Of a stretch of DNA of 64,000 bases, positions 44,292 through 55,260 are shown in pieces. This stretch comes from Gambelia wislizenii (lineage: Eukaryota; Chordata; Lepidosauria; Squamata; Crotaphytidae): assembly GCA_030847615.1 (NCBI GenBank), contig JAUMIR010000004.1:226404501-226468500 (forward strand), in the 5' to 3' direction. A model generated the notes under the pieces. It was given only the letters and a program-made list of their open reading frames with translations. It was not told the origin of the DNA and did not search any database. Within the stretch, counting starts at the first letter, position 1; each line of letters begins with the position of its first letter. Made by a program: the position numbers and the translations under genes.

Positions 44292-45122
44292 GAGGTTGGG
44301 TATCCCTTATCCAAAAATGCTCCAAAACCAAAACCTTTGGCATTACAACACACATTGGAAACTGTTTAATGCTGTATAGATGTGTAAATAGCTATTGCTT
44401 AAAACAACTTGTAAGCCGCTCTGATAGCCTTGTGGCTGAAGAGCGGGGTATAAATAAATAAATAAATAAATATGTACTTGTACTGTATTTGTGAGGCTGG
44501 AGAGAGATGCAAGGACCTGTGAAATGACAGTAATCCATGCCTCCTGCCATTTCACAGATCCTTGTGTCTCTCTCCAGCCAAACAAATGATCAGGAGAGCC
44601 ACTGCCTCGAAGGCAGAAGCAGACAGCTGGCAGTTGGAGTTGGCTGGGTTTCCATTCACAGAAGACTTGGGTAGGAAAGGCACTGACTGGGATTTGGGAT
44701 CTGTTGGTGGAAACATTGGGGAAAGGAGAGGCTTTTTTTTGTCTTGGGGCTCTCCAGGTGAAAGGTGGAGATGGTCACCAGCAGCTACTGCCACTACGTT
44801 CCGCTCTAGACCTCACTATGGCTGGGAGGGTGGCAGTGGAAGAGGAGGAAGAGCAGCTGCAGTGCAAAGTTTGGCTGCAAACTTGGCTGGGCCATCTTCC
44901 TCTCCTCTCCTCTCCTCTCCTCTCCTCTCCTCTCCTCTCCTCTCCCTGGAGGCAGGGGAGCATGAAGAATGCATGCCTTCTAGCTGGGACTTACAGGCAC
45001 CTCCACTGCTGCCCTACACCATTTTATATATATTATTTGTACTGTATTCCAAAGTCTGAAAAAATAAAAAAATGCGGAACTCTTCTGGTCCCAAGCGTAT
45101 TGGATAAGGGATACTCAACCTG
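44292..45122. mobile_element. Tigger-like element with SINE fragment and GC-rich core
   Basis: Left end AGGTTGGGTATCCCTTATCC, right end ATTGGATAAGGGATACTCAA then CCTG, an inverted pair like 24413-24754. A SINE tail (44347-44471) sits close to the left end. A core with inverted CCATTTCACAGATCCTTG and CAAGGACCTGTGAAATG (44510-44565) and a (CCTCT)n array (44896-44944) follows. Frames at 44562-45156 arise from this low-complexity core. Confidence 0.7.
44896..44944. repeat. (CCTCT)n microsatellite
   Basis: About ten tandem pentamers within the Tigger-like element. Confidence 0.9.
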
Positions 45123-45866
45123 CATTATATTGTATTGTATTGCACACAATGTATAATAATACAAGAAATTCAGATTAGATGTTTCAGTGGTGCTGGTGAG
45201 AGCCAGCAGGAGTGTAGCCAAACTGGCACCACTGTAAAATAAAGGGGAGATGCTGGCATGCATGGAGGAGTCTTAAGGTTTTTGGAGTACAAAACAAACA
45301 AACAAACAAACAAAAAAACCCACCCTTAAGTAGAAAAAAAATAATCTGGTGTGTGTCTGACCCAGAATAGTTCAGTCACAATGGCATGTTGAGGGTCTTA
45401 GGATGTAGGCAGAGAGACCTGGAGAAAAGAAATGGAAGAAAAATATTGAAAGTGAGCATGGCTGGCAAGCTAAACTTCACACTGCAACATTTTGCTGTTT
45501 ATCCCCTATGCCCTTAATAATTTTTGTTGGATTAATAGAATGTATTTAGATTAATTGTTCTAGAGATTTAAAAATGTTCTTTTCCCCTGCTGTATTGAGT
45601 TTTTTTTTAAATGGAATAACATCTTGGCTTCAGCTAGAGTTCTAAAATGCAGTTTTATTTTATCTTGAGTTGCATGAATCTAAACCTTTTTGGAAGTTAA
45701 ACAAATCTAATTACCTTTAATTATCTGTCTTCAAGTCAGACAAAATGTTGTGCTCATGAACCCGTGCTTGATCTCCCCACATTAGCACCTTCTCCCTACA
45801 AGGTGTATTTGCAATATGAAAAAAAAAAACAAAAAACCCCACACATTATAAAGTTGCATGTATTTC
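45123..45866. other. intron 5 spacer, (AAAC)n tract
   Basis: An (AAAC)n run at 45292-45316. Otherwise nothing recognised. Confidence 0.35.
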
Positions 45867-46240
45867 CTTCCCGGAGTTTTTGTTGAAGTTTACTACATGT
45901 GAGGCAGAAAGTTGCTTTTCTTACATGGCAAGTTGGCTGAGCGAGGTATGCCTGGTGAGCAGTTCTCTTCTTTGCCAACAGCTCCTGGATCTCTTGGTTG
46001 TTTTCATCAAACCAGTCTTGATTTTTCTTGTGGGAGAACCCAAGGGATTCTTCTGCAGACTGGAGGATACTGTTTTTGGTATGTTACCAAAGCACTGTAG
46101 GAGAAGGATCTGAAGGATGGTCTTCAAGTTTTGTTTGCAGGTTTGCCTGGAAGTTGTCTCTCATGGTAGCTTGTTGAAGATTGTTGACTTGGAGTCTCTT
46201 CTTTAAGATGCCACCCCTCTTAGGTTTGAACTTAAGATGG
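45867..46240 (-). pseudogene. inverted 5' segment of the zinc-finger LINE
   Basis: The reverse complement reads SAEESLGFSHKKNQDWFDEN then NQEIQELLAKKRTAHQAYLA, a region between endonuclease and RT of this LINE family. It lies in opposite orientation to the RT part that starts 36 bp further on. A 12-bp direct repeat, GGAGTACTACAG, is at 46239-46250 and 46264-46275 at the switch point. Confidence 0.7.
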
Positions 46241-46275
46241 AGTACTACAGTAATACAGTAGTAGGAGTACTACAG

Positions 46276-46912
46276 ATATGGTATTTGCCCTTAGACAACT
46301 GCAAGAAAAATGTAGGGAGCAGAACAAGGGTCTCTATATAACATTTGTCGACCTCACCAGAGCCTTCGACCCTGTGAGTAGAAAAGGTCTGTGGCAGATC
46401 CTGGAAAGACTAGGATGTCCCCCGAAATTCCTTAAAATTATTACCTTGCTACACGAGGGCCAGCGCGGTCAAGTCAGATATGGCGATGCTCTTTCAGAGC
46501 CCTTTCTAATAACTAATGGAGTGAAGCAAGGTTGTGTTCTTGCGCCAACTTTATTTACAATCTTCTTCAGCATGATGCTCCAAAGGGCTACGGCAGAGCT
46601 TGAAGAAGACAAAGGCATCTATATACGTTACCGTACTGATGGTAGCGTGTATAACTTAAGCCGTCTGAGGGTTTGCACTAAGACTCTAAACTGTCTAGTC
46701 CATGAGCTGCTCTTCGCTGATGATGCTGCCCTTGTTGCCCACACAGAAGCAGCTCTGCAGCGCCTAACATCCTGCTTTGCAACAGCTGCCGAGCTGTTTG
46801 GCTGGAAGTCAACCTGAAGAAAATGGAAGTTCTTTACCAGCCTGCACCACAGGACGAACACCACCATCCCCACATTGCCGTCAGCAAATCTGTGCTCAAG
46901 TCCGTTCGGCAG
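46276..46912 (+). pseudogene. LINE reverse transcriptase, part before the DIRS insertion
   Basis: Encodes MVFALRQLQEKCREQNKGLY, then ITFVDLTRAFDPVSRKGLW, GVKQGCVLAPTLF and LLFADDAALVAH, i.e. RT motifs with the catalytic [YF]ADD box as FADD. A one-base shift near 46800 breaks the frame after AAELFGW. The frame then reaches KSVRQ at 46912, where the DIRS element interrupts it. The continuation FTYLGSI begins at 53118 in the same frame. Confidence 0.8.
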
Positions 46913-47084
46913 ATCTTCTTCGTGGTCTCTGTGAATCACACAGTTGGGTTACTCCTGCGCCTGCGCAGGGCTTCGGAACCTTCTAGAAACGCTAGGCAGA
47001 ACATGCTTTGATACATTTTTGGCGGTAACTCCGCCCACCCTAACGGTCCCTTAAAAGGGCTTCCCGCTCAAATTCCCCTCAGTT
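46913..47084 (+). repeat. DIRS left terminal region with inverted repeat
   Basis: From AGTTGGGTTACTCCTGCGCC to CAAATTCCCCTCAGTT it is the near-exact inverse of 52918-53065. The first bases (ATCTTCTTCGTGGTC) differ from the right outer end. Confidence 0.9.
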
Positions 47085-47335
47085 CCTTTCTTTCCGCCGC
47101 GTTAGCAGCTAAGGAACCTCTGTACGCTAGTGCTTTAATGAATTTAACGGTTTTGACTTGGCTTTCGATTTTGACAACGGCTATCTCTACCCCCTGATTT
47201 GGCATCTGTCTCTGATTTCTGGCTCTCGACTCACTCTTTTGGCTCTTTGACTACGATTCTTGGCTCGCTCCCTCGGTTTGTCGCCGCCTCTGATCTTCGT
47301 GTTTTGACCTCGGACTGTGCTGACAATTGTGATTT

Positions 47336-49600
47336 ATGATGTCCACCAAAGGGGCCTTTAAGCGATGTGTGGTATGTCAGGCCAAGCTCCCAAGTGCGGA
47401 TGGCCACTCCCGCTGTTTAATTTGCTTGGGGGAATCCCATAATGTGGATTCGTGTATCCACTGCCGGGCCTTTACCCCGCAGGCTAGGAAGCAAAGACTT
47501 TCACGCCTCAAGTCCTTCCTCTACGAAAAGGCCCTGGTTCCGACTACGCAGCCAACTTCTGTGTCTGCTCCTCCATCTGAACCTCGAAGCCGAGGCCGGT
47601 CTCGATCTCCGCCTTCCGCAGATCACAAACGCCGTCAGTCCCGTAGCCCTTCTCGACGTCGTTCGACCGCTTCGGATCCTGAGGCTGTGCACTCTGCCCA
47701 TCGACATCAACCCTCGGATTCAGCTAGGGACCGGTCGGCCAGAGCTAAGGAGCCTGTTCCCTCGACATCCAAAGAGGCTGAACCTACTCCATCCACTTCT
47801 GCTGCTGTTTCTTCGGAGCCAGCGAAGATGAAGAAGAAGGAAAAGCACACCTCCAAGCACGCTGGGGATAAGAAGGAGAAGGAGAAAAAGGCCAAGACGG
47901 CAGAGCGTCCTGCTCCATGCATCCCCCCTCGAGATCAGAGGGAGCAGGGTGAGGAGTTTCTCCGTCCTCCACCACCGTCTGCACGGGATACTGAAACCCG
48001 TCGTCCACTACCTCCGCAGACCGATCTGGAGGTGGTAACTGTGGAGCTCTCTCCAGCTGTCGATGTCGTGCCGCCGGTTGGACGAATGCACTCCTCTCCA
48101 GCCCTAGTTGTCTCTCGAGACCAGCTCTTAAGACACCGTTCCCCTGATGTGGAGGTATCTGTGATCAAGCCAGAGGATCCATCGACGAGCCCTGTCCATT
48201 CCATCAGCGGTGATATTCTGGCGTATTCTGCCTACGACTTCGCCCGCTCCGTATGCAGAGCCGAGCTGGGTTCCCCATCGGGGTCGCAAGTCTTCACCTC
48301 AAGGGGGGAATTGATCGGATCCTCCAGGCCTCTACCTCCGAGGGGTCGCTCGTGCTCCCCTATATTTCTGAGAGCATCTTCACACCGAGATGCCACGGTA
48401 CAAGTCTCTCCCTTCGAGCATCGACCACTCCCGCGTACGCCTCCGACTCCGGAGCCTCCGTCCCCAACACCGGAACGGCCTAGAGGTCGATCTCCCAGCG
48501 AATCCTCTTCTTCGTCAGCGGGTTCGTGGGATATGTACCGACCATATCTCCCATCCCTGAGGGCAGAGCTCATAGATGATGACTCCAGCTCCCCTACTGA
48601 CGATATCAGAGCCTTTGCGGAGCAGATGCTGAGGATGTCGCATGCTCTGGACCTGAAGATGGAGGATAAGCCGGCTGAGCCTCTCGATCCCATCTTTCAG
48701 AGGATCCAATCCAAGGCGCCCCCGTCAACCACCATTCCAGTGTTGCCCTCCTTGTTGAAGCTGGCACAGGGGTCATGGGAGAACCCCTCCTCGATACAGC
48801 TCACGTCTAAAAAGATCGACCGGCTGTACCGTGTGGGAGGCGAGCACGCTGCCTGGTTGCAGACCCACCCGAAACCAAACTCGGTGGTTGTCGAGGTGGC
48901 CCAAAATAAGAAGCAGCGCCAGCCTCTGTCTTCCCCGCCTGATCCCGAGGGCAGGAAGCTGGACATAGTGGGTAAGAAGATCTACACTGCTGCGGGCTTG
49001 AGTTTCAGAGTGGCCAACTACTCGGCGTGCATGGGCGCCTATCAACAGGTCCTATGGGACAGGATGGTCCCGTTAATTAAAGACCTCCCCGACGAACGAC
49101 GCCGGATGGTGAAGGCCATCCTGTCTGAGGCGCAGGCGCTAGCAGGGCTTCAGATGAATTCGGCTCGACACGTAGCGGACTGCGTGGCCAAGACCATCGC
49201 CCGATCCGTAGCCCTACGTTGACATGCGTGGCTGTGTTCATCGGGCCTTACCCTGCAGGCATCGGCCACCATCGAGGATCTCCCATTTGATGAGTCAGGT
49301 TTGTTTGACGGCGGAACCGACGACAAGTTGGAGTTCACTCAAAAGATGCAGACCACTGCCAGGAAATACGGTATGGGCTCTGCCTCCACCAGCCAGTACC
49401 GACCTAGAGGAAGGTATTCCTGGCAAGTCCCATCTTATGGCCAACAGTTCCGACGAGGGTACTCAGGCCAAGGTTATCGACGATCCCGGTTCGCTCCTTC
49501 TGCCTCTCCAGCCCCTTCGGTGAGGAGCCAAGGCTCGAGATCCAGGCACCGGCAACAGCCCAGACAACGGTCCCAGGATCAGGGCCGCAAGAAGTTTTAA
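47336..49600 (+). pseudogene. DIRS Gag-like ORF1 with one stop
   Basis: Start ATG at 47336 after a non-coding leader of about 250 bp following the inverted repeat. The N-terminus has a cysteine cluster (CVVC, CLIC, CIHC in the first 45 residues). Then come an R/S-rich and a lysine-rich low-complexity part (about residues 60-200) and a conserved C-terminal half with RRMVKAILSEAQALA. A TGA at 49220-49222 interrupts the frame after 628 codons, and the same frame stays open to 49600 with an RGRY, SRSRHRQQPRQRSQ-rich basic end. The stop lies in a CGTTGACATG context, compatible with CpG decay. The protein would act as nucleocapsid. Confidence 0.85.
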
Positions 49601-49639
49601 TCCTCTCCTTCCACTTTCATGATTTTTCTGTTTTTTCCT

Positions 49640-51506
49640 AGACACCTCTCTTCGGGGATCGACTGTCCAACTTTCATCATGCCTGGGCCTCCATCACGTC
49701 AGATCGATGGGTACTTCAAATCATCCAAACAGGCTATTGGATAGAGTTCGACACTTTGCCCCCGACGGGACGGATTCGATCAACACCGCCTTCCCCTCCC
49801 CTCCTCGAGGAGGTGGAATCTCTGTTGCAGAAGGGGGCTATCGAATCTCGACCCCGACCTTCATCACCTCTGCTTCTTTTCGAGGTACTTCCTGGTGACC
49901 AAGAAGGACGGCGGTCTGCGCCCGATTCTCGACCTCTGGGGAGTGAACGAGTACATATCTCCACAGAAATTCAGGATGGTCACCCTGGCATCGATCCTCC
50001 CCCTCCTCAGTCGGAACGACTGGTTTGCCTCTATAGATCTCAAAGACGCTTACTTCCATATCGGGATTCATCAGGATCACAGGCGCTTTCTCGCCTTCCA
50101 GGTCGGGACCGAAGCGTTCCAGTTCAGAGTTCTTCCATTCGGTCTTTCCACCGCTCCTCGTGTTTTCACGAAATGCATGGCGGTAGTGGCAGCCTTTCTA
50201 CGACAGCAGGGAGTGGAGGTCTTCCCGTACATCGACGACTGGCTGATCGTAGCCCAATCTCGACGTCAGCTAGAACTCGATGTTGGCCTCACCCTAGATG
50301 TCTTAGACTACCTGGGACTTGTTGTCAACATTGAGAAGTCTCAGCTCCTGCCAACTCAAGCTATCCAGTTCATTGGAGCACGCCTCGACTCTCCTACTGC
50401 AGCAGCATACTTGCCCAAGAACTGCTTCGACAACCTACGCTCCCTAATTCATGCTTGCCGTCGATCCCGAAGGCTTCCAGCCCACTCAATCCAAGTACTT
50501 CTGGGACACATGGCAGCTACAACATATGTGACTCAACTCACCAGACTACGGTTTCGGCCACTCCAACACTGGTTCTTGCAGGTGTTCGATCCTCTCTACG
50601 ATTCTCCACACAAGATGCTCACGATGCCGAGGGCAATTCAACGGTCTCTGGACTGGTGGCTGGTACCAGACAACGTCTTGTCGGGTATGCCCTTCGACCT
50701 TCCACAGCCGGACGTCTCTTTGACAACAGACGCTTCGATGCTGGGATGGGGGGGCGCACCTCGACTCTTACGAGATCCGGGGATCCTGGACCGCTGAGGA
50801 GCAAGCCCTTCACATCAGTGTCCTCGAACTCCTCGCTGTGCAGAAAGCGCTGAGGGCTTTCGAATCCATGGTGAGAGGGAAGACGATACTGGTACTGACA
50901 GACAACACATCTGTCATGTACTATCTGAACAAACAGGGAGGCATGAGGTCCCCACAACTCCTTCAACTTACACTGGACACTTGGGACTGGTGCGTCGAGA
51001 GGAAGATTCTTCTTCAATCCATCCATCTTCCTGGCGAGGAGAACACCCTTGCAGATGGACTCAGCCGTTCCAGCCTTTCCATCCACGAATGGTGCTTGCA
51101 CAGATCGGTCGCCCTGGACCTCTTCCGGACCTGGGGGTTTCCTCAGGTGGATCTCTTCGCGTCTCCAGAGAACGCCCAGTGCCGTCAGTTCTGCTCGAGA
51201 CACCGAGCTCCGGTCTCGAGAGGGGACGCATTCCTGTTCCATTGGTCGGGACCACTACTGTACCTCTTTCCTCCGTTTCCACTACTGACAAGAGTAATCG
51301 CCAAGCTTCGCCGGGACAGAGCAAACGCAATCCTCATTGCTCCATGGTGGTCTCGACAATCATGGTTCGCGACCCTTCTTCGGATGTCGGATCGCCGTTT
51401 CATCCGCCTTCCGCCCCGCCCAGACCTACTGACCATCCAAGGCGGCAAGGTCAGACATCCCGACTTGAACACTCTGCATCTGACAGCTTGGAGATTGACT
51501 CCATAG
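49640..51506 (+). pseudogene. DIRS reverse transcriptase, RNase H and methyltransferase-like ORF
   Basis: RT begins near AWASITSDRWVL (about 49685) and continues through LLQKGAIE in one frame. After a shift between 49835 and 49870 the main part reads TKKDGGLRPILDL, DLKDAYFHI, VLPFGLSTAPRVFTK and the catalytic YIDD at 50228-50239. RNase H follows: TTDAS, then LELLAV, LTDNTSVMYYL and GEENTLADGLSR. A second shift sits at the seven-G run 50748-50754, between TTDAS and the rest. The C-terminal VDLFASPEN ... APWWSRQSWF part resembles the DIRS methyltransferase-like domain. The frame ends at 51506 and overlaps the recombinase frame. Confidence 0.88.
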
Positions 51507-52579
51507 CTCTTCCTTCGAGCTCGATACCTTCGGGCTCGCTGTCGGCACTGAGATGTTCAACACCTCTCCATCCCGATGTCCAGACAGTTATCGACGCTGC
51601 GCGCCGACCTTCGACCTGAAAGTCTTACCAGTACAAATGGAAAAGGTATGAAACGTTTCTGGCTTCTCGAGATCCGATCCCGGAGAAGTTCTCCACTTCA
51701 ACAGTTTTGGAATTTCTTCTTCATTTGTCTTCGGAGGGCCTGTCACTCTCCTCCATCCGGTGCTACTTGGCAGCCATCTCGTTCGAGTTCCAAGACAAGG
51801 GACTTACCTCTCCTTTTGTGGATAAAACGGTGAAGAAGTTTCTGAAGGGCTTTGCAAATCTTCACCCTCCAGTGACGGAACCGACCCCGGCTTGGAGCCT
51901 CGAATTGGTGCTCTCTCAACTGGTCCGTCGACCCTTCGAGCCCATGGCTTCCACTGAACTCCGACTGCTCTCCGGGAAGACAGCCTTCTTGGTGGCAATC
52001 ACGTCGGCATGTCGGGCTGGTGAGATCTGCGCCCTACGGTCCGATCCTCCCTACACAATCTTTCATAAACACAAGGTGGTCCTCCGTCCCGACATCTCCT
52101 TCCTTCCGAAGGTGGTCTCCAGCTTCCATCTCAACCAGTCCATCGCTCTCCCTGCTCTGATGCAGGACCCGAAGGATGAATTCGAGCGCACCCTTCATCT
52201 CATGGATGTCAGACGGGCTCTAGCCTTCTATATCCAACGAACTGTGTCTCATAGAAAGTCATCCAAACTGTTTGTGTCTTACGCTGACTCTAAGCTCGGC
52301 GAGCCCATCTCACCACAAAGACTGTCGAAATGGGTGACTTCGACCATCGCGCTCTGCTATGAACTTGCAAGGAAACCTTTGCCTTCACGGATTCGAGGAC
52401 ACTCTACGAGAGCTGTCTCCACCTCGACAGCCTTTCTCTCTGGAGTGCCTCTAGAGGACGTTTGCAGAGCTGCAACTTGGTCATCGCCTTTGACCTTCAT
52501 CTCTCATTATAGACTTGACTCTCGTTCTAGGAACGAGGCGGCCTTTGGGAAGGCTGTACTGTTATCTTCCATTCAATGA
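51480..52579 (+). pseudogene. DIRS tyrosine recombinase
   Basis: The domain reads SYQYKWKRYETF, then a core-binding region LSLSSIRCYLAAISF, and a catalytic domain open from 51620 to 52579. Catalytic residues are visible: Arg in SACRAGEICAL (52013-52015), His and Arg in RGHSTRA (His at 52400, Arg at 52409), a Trp in AATWSSP and the Tyr nucleophile in SHYRLD (52508-52510). A TGA at 51617-51619 separates the domain from an upstream in-frame part that overlaps the Pol frame, and it could again derive from a CGA codon. Without that stop the whole R-H-R-W-Y set would be encoded. A stop follows at 52577-52579. Confidence 0.88.
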
Positions 52580-52742
52580 GTGAGTGTTGATCTGTTGCCA
52601 AGTCATTGTTGTTGTAATATGCTTTGATCGTTTTATTTAGCAAGGTGCTCTTAATGTTAAGTTTACTTGGGTGATATATTTGTTTATATGGTGTAGGACA
52701 TACCCGCCTCCAAGAGTGAAGCTTGCCAGTCTACACCCAACT

Positions 52743-52810
52743 GTGTGATTCACAGAGACCACGAAGAAGATGGACAGGTTGCTTACCTGTAACCATAGAT
52801 CTTCGAGTGG
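52743..52810. repeat. DIRS internal complementary region
   Basis: GATTCACAGAGACCACGAAG then AAGAT is the inverse of the left outer end, and GGACAGGTTGCTTACCTGTA then ACCATAGATCTT is the inverse of the right outer end. The two halves touch at AAGAT|GGACAGG, exactly the circle junction expected between both ends. It serves as template for end completion in DIRS replication. Confidence 0.9.
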
Positions 52811-52917
52811 TCTTCTGTGAATTCACACAGACCCGCCCATCCTCCCCTCTATGTCCTGAGGCATTACATACACATGCTTAATGTTCCTGGTGCTGCATGT
52901 TGCGGCGTCATTCAAAG

Positions 52918-53117
52918 AACTGAGGGGAATTTGAGCGGGAAGCCCTTTTAAGGGACCGTTAGGGTGGGCGGAGTTACCGCCAAAAATGTATCAAAGCATA
53001 TTCTGCCTAGCGTTTCTAGAAGGTTCCGAAGCCCTGCGCAGGCGCAGGAGTAACCCAACTGTGTGAATTCACAGAAGACCACTCAAAGATCTATGGTTAC
53101 AGGTAAGCAACCTGTCC
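52918..53117 (-). repeat. DIRS right terminal region with inverted repeat
   Basis: Inverse of the left repeat from AACTGAGGGGAATTTGAGCG to CGCAGGAGTAACCCAACTGT, then a unique outer end to GCAACCTGTCC at 53117. An EcoRI-like palindrome TGAATTCA lies near 53066. Confidence 0.9.
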
Positions 53118-53915
53118 TTCACCTACCTGGGAAGCATCATCTCAGATGCCAAGATTGACAAAGAGATCGATCACAGATTAGCAAAGGCATATAGCGCATT
53201 TGGAAGACTTCACAAAAGAGTCTGGAGTAATAAACACCTGAGGCAAAGCACAAAAATCAGTGTATAGAGCCATTGTACTGTCTATTCTCCTTTATGGATC
53301 TGAAACATGGATCACCTATCACCACCACCTACGACTCCTCGAACGCTTTCATCAGCACTGTCTATGCACAATCCTAAATATACACTGGACTGACTATGTG
53401 ACGAATGTTGCTGTCCTTGAGCAGGCAGGGATCATCAGCATTGAGGCCATGATATTGAGAACACAGCTGCGTTGGGCAGGGCACATTTCTAGCATGGAGG
53501 ACCATTGCCTCCCCAAAAAAGTACTCTACGGTGAACTCACCACGGGTCAGCGTAAGAGGGGCGCTCCAAAAAAGCGATACAAGGACTCCCTGAAACAACA
53601 TCTCAGGCTTGGCCAAATTGATCACCAACAATGGTCCGCCCTGGCCTCGGGAGGCATCGGGAGGCATGGAGATGCACTATCCACAATGCTGCAGCCTTAT
53701 TTGAGAACTCACGCCAAACAAGTCTTGAAGAGAAACGACAACGCAGAAAGAATCACAACCCAGAAACATAACCCAAGGAGACCTTCTGCTGTGCTTTCTG
53801 CAACCGGACTTGTTTATCTCGGATTGGCCTTTTTAGTCATCAGCATGCTTACAGAAAGCGTGGGATGAGTCCTTCCTGAATCTTCGTTTGCGAAGAAAAG
53901 CCAGAGAGAGAGCTG
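53118..53915 (+). pseudogene. LINE 3' part after the DIRS insertion
   Basis: Resumes in frame with FTYLGSIISDAKIDKEIDHR, then after a frame change YRAIVLSILLYGSETWITY, LRLLERFHQHCLCTIL, LRWAGHISSMED and RGAPKKRYKDSLKQHL. It ends with the same finger-coding 3' end as 5464-5836. The C-terminal finger is degraded here (the copy at 5464 keeps all cysteines). The ending CGAAGAAAAGCCAGAGAGAG is the family 3' terminus. Confidence 0.82.
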
Positions 53916-54249
53916 TCCTCTGCAAACCAAATATCAGCTTTTGCAGATGGGGAAGGAAATAGTGCAAGAATCGGTTAACCTTCCCTACTTTGTTCCCAGT
54001 CAGTTTGGTACCATGTTTCCCACCTTTTAATCTTTAGGAAGTTGAGTGGTGAATCACAACTCTCCTAATGTATAATGTATAACTTGGCCCTCAAAGTAGA
54101 AATTATGTCCCAATGTTGGGGGTTTTTTTGTAGTAAACCCTGATCTGTTCTAAATGCTGCTTGATAGTTTGCAACACTGTTAATTGGAAACTCAGATTAG
54201 ATATTTCAGTGGTGCCAGTAATAATACAGTTTTACCTCTGATGTTAAAA
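53916..54249. other. intron 5 spacer, nothing recognised
   Basis: No feature seen. Confidence 0.35.
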
Positions 54250-54611
54250 TTGCATACCCTCCAAACTGCCCTAATTTGGCAGGGCTGATACTGATTAATT
54301 CTTTGTCATCCCACTCTTTTACCTACTTTTAAACTATCCGGTTTCTCTCTCTTCCCACTTTCTCTCTTTGTCCTGCCCTTCCTTCAGTTGCTGCCAACTG
54401 AGTTCAAAGTCCAAAATTAGTTTACAGGCAATAAACTCAGCAGAGAAGAGAGGAGGGAGCAAAATCTTGCCCTTTTTAGAAGACTCAGACAGAAGCAAAC
54501 TACTGAATTCTTTCCTAGCCTGTGTGTTTGCCCCCCCCATCAGTAGCTTTTGCCATCTTGACTACACTATGATGTTTCCCAGTTTTAATCTGTGAAATGT
54601 TGGAGGGCATA
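54250..54611. repeat. DNA-transposon-like repeat (GCATACCCTCCAA ends)
   Basis: TTGCATACCCTCCAAACTG at the left and AAATGTTGGAGGGCATAAAA at the right are inverted. The interior is pyrimidine-rich on the left. The class is not known to me. Confidence 0.55.
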
Positions 54612-55260
54612 AAATGGTTGTTATTGTTAACTGCTGTCAGTTTGACTTCAGCTTATGGTGACAGTATGAATGAAAGATTTCCAAGTCACCTGCTTATTAA
54701 CAGTCCTCCTCAGGTCTTGCAAATTCAAGGCTGTGGCTTCCTTGTTTGAGTCTATCCATTTGTAATGTGGTCTTCCTTTCTTATATTTCCAAAGTACGAT
54801 AGACTCAGTTTAATTGTCCTGGCATCTAGGGAGAGTTCCAACTTGATTTGCTCTTGGACGCATTCATTTGTCTTTTTGACAGGCTGTGGTGTCTGTAGAA
54901 CTCTTCTCAAGCACCACATTTAAAATGAATTGATTCTCTTCCTATCAGCTTTCTTTGCTGTCCAGTTTTCACAAGCATACATAGAAACAGGAAGCGCAGT
55001 GGCATGGACAATCCTGGTTTTGGTATTCAAGGATACATCTTTATACTTCAGGATCTTGTCTAGTTCCTTCATAGCTGCCCTAAGTGCTAGTCATCTTCCG
55101 TTTGTTTGTTTTTTACTGCAGTCTCCATCTTGATTGATGGCTGTTTTTTACTGCAATCTCCATCTTGATTGATCTTGATTGATGTCTCAGCCATCACTGA
55201 GACACTGAGATATAGGGAATCCTTATCTCAGTGTCTTCACTGTCTACTTTAAAGTGACAT
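54612..55260 (-). pseudogene. BovB/RTE-type LINE, C-terminal part and 3' tail
   Basis: The reverse complement reads LDKILKYKDVSLNTKTRIVH, then ATALPVSMYACENWTAKKAD and RKRINSF, then MWCLRRVLQTPQPVKKTNEC, the C-terminal region of RTE/BovB after the RT. The tail near 54620-54720 (AGCCACAGCCTTGAATTTGC on the minus strand) is the BovB 3' end. Stops are present. Duplicated TCTCCATCTTGATTGAT blocks lie at 55120-55180. Confidence 0.7.

Larger units (their letters stand above)
46913..53117 (+). mobile_element. DIRS-type tyrosine-recombinase retrotransposon
   Basis: A 6205-bp element with inverted terminal repeats (about 46930-47084 and 52918-53085), Gag, RT/RNase H and tyrosine recombinase frames in that order, and an internal complementary region at 52746-52810. 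There is no target duplication, as expected for recombinase-driven insertion. DIRS elements replicate through a circle and integrate by the recombinase. This copy is in a LINE inside DTNBP1 intron 5. Gag and Pol carry stops and shifts, while the recombinase domain is open. Confidence 0.93.

Noticed and set aside
44562..45156. 165- and 150-codon frames
   Set aside because: They run through the (CCTCT)n array and the core of a Tigger-like element; no family features.
46913..53117. Endogenous retrovirus or Gypsy element
   Set aside because: Terminal repeats are inverted rather than direct, and the enzyme is a tyrosine recombinase (R, HxxR, W, Y) rather than a DDE integrase. There is no envelope or protease frame.
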